IMG/VR virus record: IMGVR_UViG_3300042556_001197
Location: 1 to 31,758 of that record
Length of the DNA: 31,758 bases
Direction: 5' to 3' (one strand)
Source: a virus
The translations under genes were made by a program, and so were the position numbers. Each line of letters opens with the position of its first letter. Position 1 is the stretch's first letter. Positions 20,476-26,580 of the stretch are shown here, in pieces. Below the pieces are notes generated by a model that made no database searches, was not told the origin of the DNA, and saw only the letters and a list, made by a program, of their open reading frames with translations.

Positions 20476-20693
20476 CCACCACGCAGCCGCCACCCGCCAC
20501 CGACCGCCAGCGAGAGATCCTTGCGTTCGTCCGCGAACGCACCGCGCTCTGCGGCCCGACAGTCCGCGAGATATGCGACCACTTCGGGTTCCGTTCTCCC
20601 AACGGTGCGATGTGCCACATCCGTGCCCTGGAGAAGAAGGGGCTGTTGCGTCGCCGTGCCCGTCAGACTCGTGGAATCGAGGTGGTGTCATGA
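20472..20693 (+). CDS. LexA-like DNA-binding domain without autoprotease
   Basis: The product has 73 residues and overlaps the initiator stop by ATGA. It is almost only the LexA N-terminal winged HTH: TDRQREILAFVRERTALCGPTVREICDHFGFRSPNGAMCHIRALEKKGLLRRR. The C-terminal S24 peptidase domain of LexA/CI repressors is absent, and no remnant follows. It may repress phage or host SOS-type promoters without being cleavable, or modulate the lysogeny switch. The next gene starts on its stop (ATGA). Confidence 0.82.
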   Translation: MTTTQPPPATDRQREILAFVRERTALCGPTVREICDHFGFRSPNGAMCHIRALEKKGLLRRRARQTRGIEVVS

Positions 20694-20926
20694 GGCCACG
20701 CCGCCAGGTCTCGCCGCGGGCGATTGCGAACGCATGCCTGCGTCGCGCGTGGGATGACGACGTTGACGACCGCAGCCGGCGGTTGCTCGAGCGGGCGTCG
20801 CTTGTGATCGAGCAGCTGATGGAGCGTGTGACGAGCAACGCCAAGTGTTTGGAGATTGTCGAGGCCGAGTTGGCGTCGCGTAGTTTTCCGTTGCTGGACG
20901 ACGAAGACCCGGGGATGGGGCTATGA
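20690..20926 (+). CDS. small helical protein, unknown
   Basis: The product has 78 residues and begins at an ATG overlapping the LexA-like gene stop. It reads RPRRQVSPRAIANACLRRAWDDDVDDRSRRLLERASLVIEQLMERVTSNAKCLEIVEAELASRSF, a strongly charged helical protein. It may contact DNA or replication proteins. Nothing specific is recognised. The next start overlaps its stop by ATGA, making a chain of coupled genes. Confidence 0.58.
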   Translation: MRPRRQVSPRAIANACLRRAWDDDVDDRSRRLLERASLVIEQLMERVTSNAKCLEIVEAELASRSFPLLDDEDPGMGL

Positions 20927-21171
20927 CCGCAGAGCAGTTTGTGCTGATTGCGATTGGCCACCTGACGCTTGCCGGCACGTTCGTGCTGGGCGTTTTGGTG
21001 GGAGTGTCGATGAAGAAAGGACAGAACGATTATGGCCGCAACGAAGGAACGCAAGCGGAGTGGTGGCGTGACATTGAGCGTCGCCGATCTGAGGAGTGCT
21101 CTCGCCGCTGTCAGTCCGGCGGTGCCAAGCCGGGCACCGAAGCCGGTGCTGACGAACGTGCGTCTGGGTGA
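20923..21171 (+). CDS. small membrane-anchored ORF overlapping the sliding clamp gene
   Basis: The product has 82 residues, coupled by ATGA to the previous gene. Residues 5-29 form a clear hydrophobic helix (FVLIAIGHLTLAGTFVLGVLVGV), followed by a charged cytoplasmic tail. Its last 140 bases overlap the sliding clamp in another frame, where the tail becomes Arg/Glu/Gly-rich. The coupling and clear membrane helix favour translation. The C-terminal half may be unconstrained. A holin-like or membrane-anchoring role cannot be decided. Confidence 0.45.
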   Translation: MTAEQFVLIAIGHLTLAGTFVLGVLVGVSMKKGQNDYGRNEGTQAEWWRDIERRRSEECSRRCQSGGAKPGTEAGADERASG

Positions 21172-22141
21172 CGGGCTCGTAACCGGCACGGACCTCGAGG
21201 TGCGGATCGACGCCGCCATCGACTACCACGGCGATGCCATGCTGCTGCCGCACGGACGGCTCATGGCGATCCTCGGCGCTGCCGGAGGTGACGAGGTGAC
21301 GCTGGAGACGAAGGGGACGCAGTGCGTCGTGCGGTGTGGCCACGGCACGTGGACGCTGCCCGTCGAGGACGCGGCTGAATACCCGATCTGGGAGCCGGCG
21401 GACGCCAAGCCGGTGACTCGGCTGCCGGCGGACCAGTTCGCTCGGGCGGTGCGTGGCGTGGTGTTCGCGGCTGACCAGGAGTCCAGCCGGTTCGCCCTCG
21501 GGGCCGTGCTCGTGGACGTGAAGGACGGCGTGGTCACGTTCGTGGCCACGGACGGCCGCCGGCTGTGCTCGTGCGAGATGGAGCATGACCTGGCGGTGGA
21601 TGACAGCACGACGCTCGTGCCGAGCCGGGTGATGCAGATCCTCGCCCGCGTCGCCGTTGCGGCGGGGGATGGCTCTGTGCAGCTGGAGGCCACCGGCAAC
21701 GAGCTGCTGGCCACGATTGGCGGCACGACCGTCACGGCTCGGCTGACCGATGGCCGGTTCCCGCGGTGGCGTGACGTGATCCCGTCGGATGGCGGCGAGC
21801 CGACTACGGTGCTGGCCACGGAGTTGCTGTCGGCGACCAGGGCGGCGGCAATCGTGACGAGCGAGCAGTCGAAGGGGGTGCAGTACACGTTCACTGCCGA
21901 GGGCATCCACCTGCACGGGCAGTCGGCCGAGGCCGGCGAGTCGAGCGTGACGTGCGACATCGTGGAGGCCGGCAAGGCGTGCACGGTGAAGCTCGATCCG
22001 GTGTTCGTCAGGGAGTGGCTGTCGGGCCTGCCGGCCGACGGCGAGCCCACGGTGAGCGTCCAGGCCACCGACGCACAGTCAGCCGTGGTGCTCCGCACCG
22101 ACACGTTCACTGGCGTCATCATGCCGCTGGCTACGGAGTGA
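21032..22141 (+). CDS. dnaN: DNA polymerase III sliding clamp (beta subunit)
   Basis: The product has 369 residues and shows the three-domain beta-clamp pattern. The start, VADLRSALAAVSPAVPSRAPKPVLTNVRLGDGLVTGTDLEVRID, is followed by ...TGTDLE-type strand pairs. The middle contains VVFAADQESSRFALGAVLVDVKDGVVTFVATDGRRLCSCEME, a strongly conserved block. The end, VLRTDTFTGVIMPLATE, matches the C-terminal MPxx signature. The clamp encircles DNA and confers processivity on the host polymerase. No polymerase gene is visible, so it probably recruits host Pol III or other clamp-binding proteins. The start follows AAAGGACAGAACGATT. Confidence 0.92.
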   Translation: MAATKERKRSGGVTLSVADLRSALAAVSPAVPSRAPKPVLTNVRLGDGLVTGTDLEVRIDAAIDYHGDAMLLPHGRLMAILGAAGGDEVTLETKGTQCVVRCGHGTWTLPVEDAAEYPIWEPADAKPVTRLPADQFARAVRGVVFAADQESSRFALGAVLVDVKDGVVTFVATDGRRLCSCEMEHDLAVDDSTTLVPSRVMQILARVAVAAGDGSVQLEATGNELLATIGGTTVTARLTDGRFPRWRDVIPSDGGEPTTVLATELLSATRAAAIVTSEQSKGVQYTFTAEGIHLHGQSAEAGESSVTCDIVEAGKACTVKLDPVFVREWLSGLPADGEPTVSVQATDAQSAVVLRTDTFTGVIMPLATE

Positions 22142-22143
22142 CC

Positions 22144-22452
22144 ATGGAGAACCAGACGGCATTGATCCTGACGCGAATGTGGATGGCTGGCGAGACGGCC
22201 GAGTCGATTGGCAATCGCTTCGGCGTCTCGGCCAGTACGGCGTACAAAATGGCGGCCCGGTATAAGCTGCCGGCACGGCCAACGCGGCCGTGTCAGGTAT
22301 CGCGTGACCCGTCGCCAGACGAGATCGAGCGGATGAAGGCGGAACTAAAGGCACGTCACATCGCGGAGCGCATGGCGGAAGACGTGACTACCACGCACAG
22401 CAAAGTGTCGCAATGGCGGCGCCGGATACATCAACCGAGAGGTGTGGCATGA
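22144..22452 (+). CDS. GcrA-like HTH protein A
   Basis: The product has 102 residues. Residues 5-45, ALILTRMWMAGETAESIGNRFGVSASTAYKMAARYKLPARP, match the GcrA-type helix-turn-helix used by small regulators and phage proteins. The C-terminal half, RDPSPDEIERMKAELKARHIAERMAED, is a charged helix. A second protein at 26555 has the same RDP(S/T)PxEIE hinge and helix, so they are paralogues. The start is two bases after the clamp stop. It probably binds DNA; the regulated genes are unknown. Confidence 0.7.
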   Translation: MENQTALILTRMWMAGETAESIGNRFGVSASTAYKMAARYKLPARPTRPCQVSRDPSPDEIERMKAELKARHIAERMAEDVTTTHSKVSQWRRRIHQPRGVA

Positions 22453-22676
22453 GTGATCTTGTGCCGCCGATGATGCCTGACGATCTGGATGCGCTCATCC
22501 AGGCGATGGAGCGAGTGCAGCAGTTAGAGGCGGAGGTCGCACGCCTGCGGCTCACCGAAGCGGAGCGGGAGGCGATTGCGTGGTTTGCGGCGTACGCCGA
22601 CACGCCCGGAGAGGAGCGGCACGCGGCCGTGCTGGAGAAACTGATTGCACGGTGTCGCGTGGATTTTGACCGATAA
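22449..22676 (+). CDS. small coiled-coil protein with LTEAEREA motif
   Basis: The product has 75 residues; its start overlaps the previous stop by ATGA. A coiled-coil segment (MERVQQLEAEVARLRL) is followed by LTEAEREAIAWFAAYADTPGEERHAAVLEKLIARC. The L(T)xxERE motif and the final LxxLxxR pattern recur in the small ORFs downstream. It is the last gene before the cassette-like region. No function is known. The gap to 22747 holds only a GAAAGGA ribosome site. Confidence 0.6.
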   Translation: MSDLVPPMMPDDLDALIQAMERVQQLEAEVARLRLTEAEREAIAWFAAYADTPGEERHAAVLEKLIARCRVDFDR

Positions 22677-22747
22677 TCAGCGAAAACCGCGAAAATAGGC
22701 GGCGATCATCACTGACCACAGAGAGCAGCCCGAGAAAGGACGTTGAT

Positions 22748-22981
22748 ATGACACAGAACGAACTGGCCGAACGGCTGCGAGACATGAGCGACGCGCTCAA
22801 CATTTGCGGTGCCGATTACAGTGACGTTTTGCTGGACGCGGCGAGAGAACTGGACCGCAGGAGTTGGATTCCGCAGCCCACGCTCACCGACGAGGAGCGG
22901 CAGGTGATATTTCGCGCGATGTATCGGGTTGTTGGCGCAGATTCCGCAAAACTCTGGTCGCTGTTGGAGCGCACGAAGTGA
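22748..22981 (+). CDS. cassette-like small ORF 1 (LTDEERE protein)
   Basis: The product has 77 residues, starting behind GAAAGGA. The N-terminal half is helical and the C-terminal half is PQPTLTDEERQVIFRAMYRVVG followed by AKLWSLLERTK. A 20-base stretch encoding LTDEER (22881-22900) recurs exactly in two further ORFs downstream. The TGA stop forms the left end of repeated stem-loop E1. Related LTDEERE proteins are abundant in phages, but I know of no assigned function. Confidence 0.6.
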   Translation: MTQNELAERLRDMSDALNICGADYSDVLLDAARELDRRSWIPQPTLTDEERQVIFRAMYRVVGADSAKLWSLLERTK

Positions 22982-23026
22982 GAACGCCAGCGATCAGCGG
23001 CTCGTCCGCTGCATCGCTTGGTTCTC
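22980..23026 (+). repeat. attC-like stem-loop E1
   Basis: The 47-base element begins on the stop codon of ORF 1 with GAGAAC and ends with GTTCTC. Internal pairs are GCGAT with ATCGC and CAGCGG with CCGCTG, leaving an extra C on the right arm and a loop of five bases. The ends form a terminal box separated from the inner stem by an unpaired spacer. ORF 2 starts 17 bases downstream. Structure and alternatives are discussed under the findings. Confidence 0.8.
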
Positions 23027-23043
23027 AACGAATGGAGGCAATC

Positions 23044-23277
23044 ATGGATGGCAACGAGAAGGCGCGGTTCGATTCACAGCAGCAGGCATTGTTCCGACAG
23101 TGGATCACATCGCCATCGGCAGGTTACGTCCGCCAAAACCCTGACGGCACTCCATACCGCGAGCCGCAGCCCGCGCTCACCGACGAGGAGCGGGAGGCGT
23201 TGCGCGGGATGCTTCCGACGATCATGTACGAACCGCACAGGAAGGCGATTGAGTCGATACTGGCACGGCTTGGTTGA
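23044..23277 (+). CDS. cassette-like small ORF 2 (LTDEERE protein)
   Basis: The product has 77 residues, start chosen because GGAGG is seven bases upstream; an ATG 12 bases earlier overlaps that site. It has a polar N-terminus (NEKARFDSQQQALFRQWITSPSAGYVRQNPDGTPYREP), then QPALTDEEREALRGMLPTIMYEPHRKAIESILARLG. The C-terminal part is related to ORFs 1 and 4. Its TGA stop is the left end of element E2. Function unknown. Confidence 0.58.
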   Translation: MDGNEKARFDSQQQALFRQWITSPSAGYVRQNPDGTPYREPQPALTDEEREALRGMLPTIMYEPHRKAIESILARLG

Positions 23278-23363
23278 GAACGCCAGCGATCAGCGGCCCG
23301 CGACCGCTGACGAAACTACAACCAGACGGCGGCATCGCGGGTCCGCTGCATCGCGTGGTTCTC
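23276..23363 (+). repeat. attC-like stem-loop E2 with extended apical arm
   Basis: The ends and inner stems are the same as E1 (GAGAAC to GTTCTC), but the apical part is expanded to about 46 bases between the CAGCGG and CCGCTG arms. The expansion contributes CCCGCG (23297-23302) pairing with CGCGGG (23336-23341), so the stem is prolonged. The length variation is confined to the loop end, as in variable terminal structures of attC sites. Confidence 0.8.
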
Positions 23364-23383
23364 TGGGAATCAGAGAGGGAACA

Positions 23384-23506
23384 ATGAGCGAAACAGCGGT
23401 TATCGTCCTGGCTTTGGCGGTATTCGTCGTGATGATGGGCGCATTGTCTATCGGGTTCCCGCACAAGCCCAGCCATCGGCCTCGCTGGCATCGGCGACGC
23501 CGCTGA
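23384..23506 (+). CDS. cassette-like small ORF 3, membrane protein (40 aa)
   Basis: ATG 23384 lies behind GAGGGA. The product is a single transmembrane helix (AVIVLALAVFVVMMGALSIGF) followed by a basic tail, PHKPSHRPRWHRRRR, giving an N-out or N-in anchored micropeptide. It is the only ORF in the set without a repeat element directly behind it. No function is known; membrane-active micropeptides are common in phages. The 64-base gap downstream has an AAGGAG ribosome site. Confidence 0.5.
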   Translation: MSETAVIVLALAVFVVMMGALSIGFPHKPSHRPRWHRRRR

Positions 23507-23570
23507 ATTGCGCTCTTGAGCGAAAGTGGAGACGTAGAACGACAAGGATCAGGAGCGGCAAGGAGAAGAC

Positions 23571-23897
23571 ATGACCAAACCAAACGACACCAACGAGCCG
23601 TCTCTTGCATCCGCTGGTTCTCACGGGGAGCCAGTTGCGTGGGCTGTGATGCTTGCTGACGGCCAGCGAATCTACGATGTCTATGGCATCGAGGAAGAGG
23701 CCAAGGCGATTGACGAGGCTGTTACAGGGAATCACGGCGTCGTCCCGCTTTACCGCTCGCCGACGCTCACCGACGAGGAGCGGGAGGCGGTGGACAGGGT
23801 GAGGATCGCGTTCCGCGACATGGATCACAACGACATGACAATGCAGCAGATTGAAGATTACGAAGCGATCTGCGACCTACTGGAACGAACGAAGTGA
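23571..23897 (+). CDS. cassette-like small ORF 4 (LTDEERE protein)
   Basis: The product has 108 residues, behind AAGGAG. It starts TKPNDTNEPSLASAGSHGEPVAWAVMLADGQRIYDVYGIEEEAKAIDEAVTGNHGVVPLYRSP, a block often seen in phage small proteins (EPVAWAV...VVPLYRxP), then TLTDEEREAVDRVRIAFRDMD and a terminal AICDLLERTK. The last residues and DNA match ORF 1, including LLERTK and the stop codon fused to the element. Function unknown. Confidence 0.6.
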   Translation: MTKPNDTNEPSLASAGSHGEPVAWAVMLADGQRIYDVYGIEEEAKAIDEAVTGNHGVVPLYRSPTLTDEEREAVDRVRIAFRDMDHNDMTMQQIEDYEAICDLLERTK

Positions 23898-23942
23898 GAA
23901 CGCCAGCGATCAGCGGCTCGTCCGCTGCATCGCGTGGTTCTG
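23896..23942 (+). repeat. attC-like stem-loop E3
   Basis: This 47-base element is nearly identical to E1 (it differs mainly in TCGCGTGG versus TCGCTTGG and at the 3' edge). It begins on the stop of ORF 4. The identity with E1 extends into the last codons of the preceding ORF, suggesting that ORF end and element were copied together. Confidence 0.8.
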
Positions 23943-23968
23943 TGAGCGTAGAAAAACGAGGTGAAGTC

Positions 23969-24178
23969 ATGGACGATATTGTTGAGATCGCAAACTACCG
24001 AATCACAAGCGGCCAGGAATCCGACATATACGGCGACGTTGAACTTATGGGGCGTCTTGTCGCCGTGATCGCCAAGTTGCAGAAGCAGCGGCAGGAACTG
24101 GTAGACGCTCTCCGGCAGACCCGAGACACCTACGGCGGTGCTTTCGTCCCGGCGTTTGTTTCGCTGGAGTGCGAGTAG
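23969..24178 (+). CDS. cassette-like small ORF 5, unknown
   Basis: The product has 69 residues from ATG 23969, behind GAGGTG. It begins DDIVEIANYRITSGQESDIYGDVELMGRLVAVIAKLQKQRQELVDALRQTRDTYGG, partly coiled coil. It does not carry the LTDEERE motif, so the set is not one protein family. Element E4 follows its TAG stop after four bases. Function unknown. Confidence 0.55.
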   Translation: MDDIVEIANYRITSGQESDIYGDVELMGRLVAVIAKLQKQRQELVDALRQTRDTYGGAFVPAFVSLECE

Positions 24179-24182
24179 CCAC

Positions 24183-24229
24183 AGAACGCCAGCGATCTGC
24201 GGCGTTAGTCCGCAGCATCGCGTGGTTCT
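24183..24229 (+). repeat. attC-like stem-loop E4 with compensatory change
   Basis: The ends AGAAC and GTTCT and the GCGAT/ATCGC stem are preserved. The inner stem reads CTGCGG with CCGCAG, where E1-E3 have CAGCGG with CCGCTG. An A-T pair is swapped to T-A on opposite arms, which is direct covariation. The loop is seven bases (CGTTAGT) instead of five. Confidence 0.8.
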
Positions 24230-24260
24230 ATTTCGCGGAGTAGTTTAGGTGGTGCAGAAC

Positions 24261-24494
24261 ATGAGTAAGCGCACTCAAGGCCCACGTTCGAGTCGTGGCT
24301 CCGCGATTTCACAGAAGGACAGAGAGACGCTTCGCAGGCTGGATCGTGGCATTCACTGGATTGATGAACGCCTGGAGTTGTGGGTGGTGTTTTATGACGG
24401 CCGCGAGCGAAAGCGGCTCCAGAAGCGACGGGACTCAATGGACGAACGAAGGCGGCTACTGAGGCTGCGGATGAAGGGCGTCGGCAAGAAATAG
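24261..24494 (+). CDS. cassette-like small ORF 6, basic helical protein
   Basis: The product has 77 residues from ATG 24261, with AGGTGG upstream; a GTG at 24249 is an alternative. It is very basic: SKRTQGPRSSRGSAISQKDRETLRRLDRGIHWIDERLELWVVFYDGRERKRLQKRRDSMDERRRLLRLRMKG. It is probably helical and nucleic-acid-binding. A perfect hairpin follows at 24502 and ends the array. Function unknown. Confidence 0.55.
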   Translation: MSKRTQGPRSSRGSAISQKDRETLRRLDRGIHWIDERLELWVVFYDGRERKRLQKRRDSMDERRRLLRLRMKGVGKK

Positions 24495-24501
24495 AACAAG
24501 A

Positions 24502-24527
24502 ATTAGGCTGCCAGTTCGCAGCCTAAT
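24502..24527. terminator. perfect 10-bp hairpin ending the small-ORF array
   Basis: ATTAGGCTGC (24502-24511) and GCAGCCTAAT (24518-24527) pair perfectly around a 6-base loop, eight bases after ORF 6. There is no T-run on the + strand; on the minus strand the hairpin is followed by a T-richer stretch. It probably stops transcription in one or both directions. A second, 6-bp hairpin (ACGGCG/CGCCGT, 24580-24602) lies further along the gap to 24641. Confidence 0.5.
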
Positions 24528-24641
24528 ACGGCGACCAACCGAGTTTCGCGGCGGCTAGGCAGACACGCGACCGAGAAAGACGGCGACGCCGGATAACGCC
24601 GTGAAGGATGCCCGGCTTGACATGCTCGCGATAGTGCGGGC

Positions 24642-25145
24642 ATGGCGCTTACCAGAGAAACCGTTACCGGGATTGACCCAGGCCCGCGCGACTCTTCGTA
24701 CGTCGTGTGGAACGGCGCTCGCGTTGTGCGTTCTGGCGATATGCCAAACGCCGAGCTTGCTGCGTACTTGGATTCTTCGTGCGACCCTGTTGCGTGCGAA
24801 TGGATTGAGTCCTTTGGCATGGCGGTTGGCCGCGAGGTTTTTGAGACGGTTTTCGCAATCGGCATGTTCTCGCAGCACGTTCGTAGCCTGCGGCTTGTTC
24901 CTCGCCGCGACGTGAAGATGCACTTGTGCCAATCGCCGCGAGCCAAGGACGGCAACATTCGACAGGCTCTGATTGACAGGTGCGGCGCAGTTGGCACCAA
25001 GAAGTCGCCAGGCCCGCTTTACGGCATTTCTCAGCACCGATGGGCGGCGCTAGCTGTTGCCGTCACTGCGTTTGACATCTCAGCGACAGAGCACGAGGCA
25101 ACTTTTCATTTGACGGAGGCACGGACTACCGTGCGGATCGGATGA
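24642..25145 (+). CDS. RuvC-like Holliday junction resolvase
   Basis: The product has 167 residues with an RNase H-like core. VTGIDPGPRDSSYVVWNG has the first acidic residue (D12); ACEWIESFGMAVG holds the second acidic site (E53/E56); QHRWAALAVAVTAFD near the end holds the His and Asp expected for the C-terminal acidic pair (D145). This is the normal arrangement of RuvC and phage resolvase families, which cut branched DNA before packaging. It begins at ATG 24642 without a clear Shine-Dalgarno site, as at the excisionase gene. The next start overlaps its stop (ATGA). Confidence 0.75.
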   Translation: MALTRETVTGIDPGPRDSSYVVWNGARVVRSGDMPNAELAAYLDSSCDPVACEWIESFGMAVGREVFETVFAIGMFSQHVRSLRLVPRRDVKMHLCQSPRAKDGNIRQALIDRCGAVGTKKSPGPLYGISQHRWAALAVAVTAFDISATEHEATFHLTEARTTVRIG

Positions 25146-25675
25146 GCAACGCCAGCCTCTACCGCTACCTAACTGAGCACTGCCAACGGCACAAGGTCGA
25201 GCACTACCTCGAGATCGGCACCCGTGAAGGCGACTCGCTGCGAATCGTGCTGGAGAACGCCGCGGCCGACCTGCTCTCGGTCTGGGTGGCGGATCTTTGG
25301 GGCAGCGACTACGGCGGCAGCGGACGCGGCAACCACCAGCACATCGAGCAGCTGCTGGACGATTTCAGTTTTAACGGACGCCGTGTGTTTCTCGACGGCA
25401 ACAGCCGACACACGATCCCGGCGCTAATGCCCGAGAAGGCCGAAGCGTTCGATTTTGTGCTTGTGGACGGCGACCACTCATACGAAGGCGGCATGGCCGA
25501 TCTGGTGAACGTCTGGCCGCTCGTGAAGCCCGGCGGCTGCGTGGTGTTCCATGACATCTTGCACCCGGCTCACCCGGATCTCATGCAGTGCTTTGACGAG
25601 TTCGTGGCGAAGCACAATGCACCGCACGAAATCATCACGGAAGGCTACGGCCTCGGAGTCGCGTGGAAGAAATGA
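25142..25675 (+). CDS. class I SAM-dependent methyltransferase
   Basis: The product has 177 residues. HYLEIGTREGDSLRIVL (residues 21-37) is the SAM-binding motif I, and SVWVADLWG provides an acidic motif II. FDFVLVDGDHSYEGGMADLVNVWPLVKPGGCVVFHDILHP is the motif seen in Methyltransf_24-type enzymes, common in sugar and polysaccharide biosynthesis. No target-recognition domain of a DNA methylase is present. It overlaps the next gene, a glycosyltransferase, by ATGA, so the pair may modify a glycan on virion or host surface. Confidence 0.8.
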   Translation: MSNASLYRYLTEHCQRHKVEHYLEIGTREGDSLRIVLENAAADLLSVWVADLWGSDYGGSGRGNHQHIEQLLDDFSFNGRRVFLDGNSRHTIPALMPEKAEAFDFVLVDGDHSYEGGMADLVNVWPLVKPGGCVVFHDILHPAHPDLMQCFDEFVAKHNAPHEIITEGYGLGVAWKK

Positions 25676-26580
25676 ACATTCCCGACCACCTTATCTACCC
25701 GTTGGAACCGTTCGCCGAGCTATTCCAAAAAAGGTATGAGGATGGCGTAACACGACTAGCCAATTCCAAGCTCGCCTTCGTCGGGCTGGCCCGCAACTGT
25801 GCCGTGCGGCTGGCTGAGAACCTCGGGCGGCTCGAGCACCTTGTGCGGTCGTGCAAGTCGTGGGCACTGCACATCGAAGAGAACGACAGCACCGACCAGA
25901 CGCTTCAGGTGCTCCAGGAGTTTTCCGATGCGTATAAGCAGGCCACGTTTACTTCGCAGACTCTGGGCCGCGAGCACTACGGGGCCGAGTTCGCAGGCCG
26001 CAGGACGATTGCCCTGGCCGAGTACCGCGATGCGTGCCAGCGGTGGGTGCGTGATTGTGCCGCCGACGCCGACTATGTGATCGTCATCGACTGGGACCAG
26101 TGGGGCGGGTGGTCGCACGCCGGGGTTCTCAACGGCATCGGATGGCTCGTGCAATTGCAGGGGGCCTACGGCATGGCCAGCGTCTCGCTCAACGAGTTCA
26201 CGATGCTAGGCATGAGCGAGGATCGCAAGCCGAAGATCGGCAAAGGATGGACGCACTACGATGCCTGGGCGTTGCGTGGAGTTGGGCAGTCTCGTTGCTA
26301 CTTTGATGACTACACCGCTGGCCTTGGCGGCTGGAAGCATCAGTGGCTGCCGCCGGTTGGCTCGCCTCCCGTGCTCGTCTCGTCTGCATTCGGCGGGCTG
26401 TGCATCTACCGCACCGAAGCCTTCCTGCAAGGCACATATGACGGCGTGAAAGACTGCGAGCACGTTCCGTATCACGCAAGCGTCGCCAAGGCGACGGGCC
26501 AGCACCTTTACCTGAACCCGTCGCAGCGATGCGTTATGGCTTGGATGACCGACAATGAAGGGCTGCACGGCGACCATTAG
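25672..26580 (+). CDS. glycosyltransferase family 2-like protein
   Basis: The product has 302 residues. Near the N-terminus, LAFVGLARNCAVRLAENLGRLEHLVRSCKSWALHIEENDSTDQT is the usual start of a GT-A enzyme, and VIVIDWDQWG has the DxD-like metal motif (D140, D142). C-terminal FGGLCIYRTEAFLQG resembles the acceptor-side helices of these enzymes. The start overlaps the methyltransferase stop. It differs from the capsid-adjacent enzyme at 2172 in length and sequence, so they are not recent duplicates. The substrate is unknown; decoration of a surface or DNA-base-linked sugar is possible. Confidence 0.72.
   Translation: MNIPDHLIYPLEPFAELFQKRYEDGVTRLANSKLAFVGLARNCAVRLAENLGRLEHLVRSCKSWALHIEENDSTDQTLQVLQEFSDAYKQATFTSQTLGREHYGAEFAGRRTIALAEYRDACQRWVRDCAADADYVIVIDWDQWGGWSHAGVLNGIGWLVQLQGAYGMASVSLNEFTMLGMSEDRKPKIGKGWTHYDAWALRGVGQSRCYFDDYTAGLGGWKHQWLPPVGSPPVLVSSAFGGLCIYRTEAFLQGTYDGVKDCEHVPYHASVAKATGQHLYLNPSQRCVMAWMTDNEGLHGDH

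Noticed and set aside
22980-24229. CRISPR array
   Set aside because: The four repeats are palindromic, have internal length variation, are separated by whole ORFs of differing size, and no cas genes are present.
22980-24229. Canonical integron attC sites
   Set aside because: The right end is GTTCT rather than GTTRRRY, and the window's recombinase looks like a phage integrase, not IntI. The likeness is architectural only.
24617-24635. Perfect TTGACA box as a promoter for the RuvC-like gene
   Set aside because: The only -10-like sequence (GATAGT) is seven bases downstream, far too near; no -10 lies at 16-18 bases.
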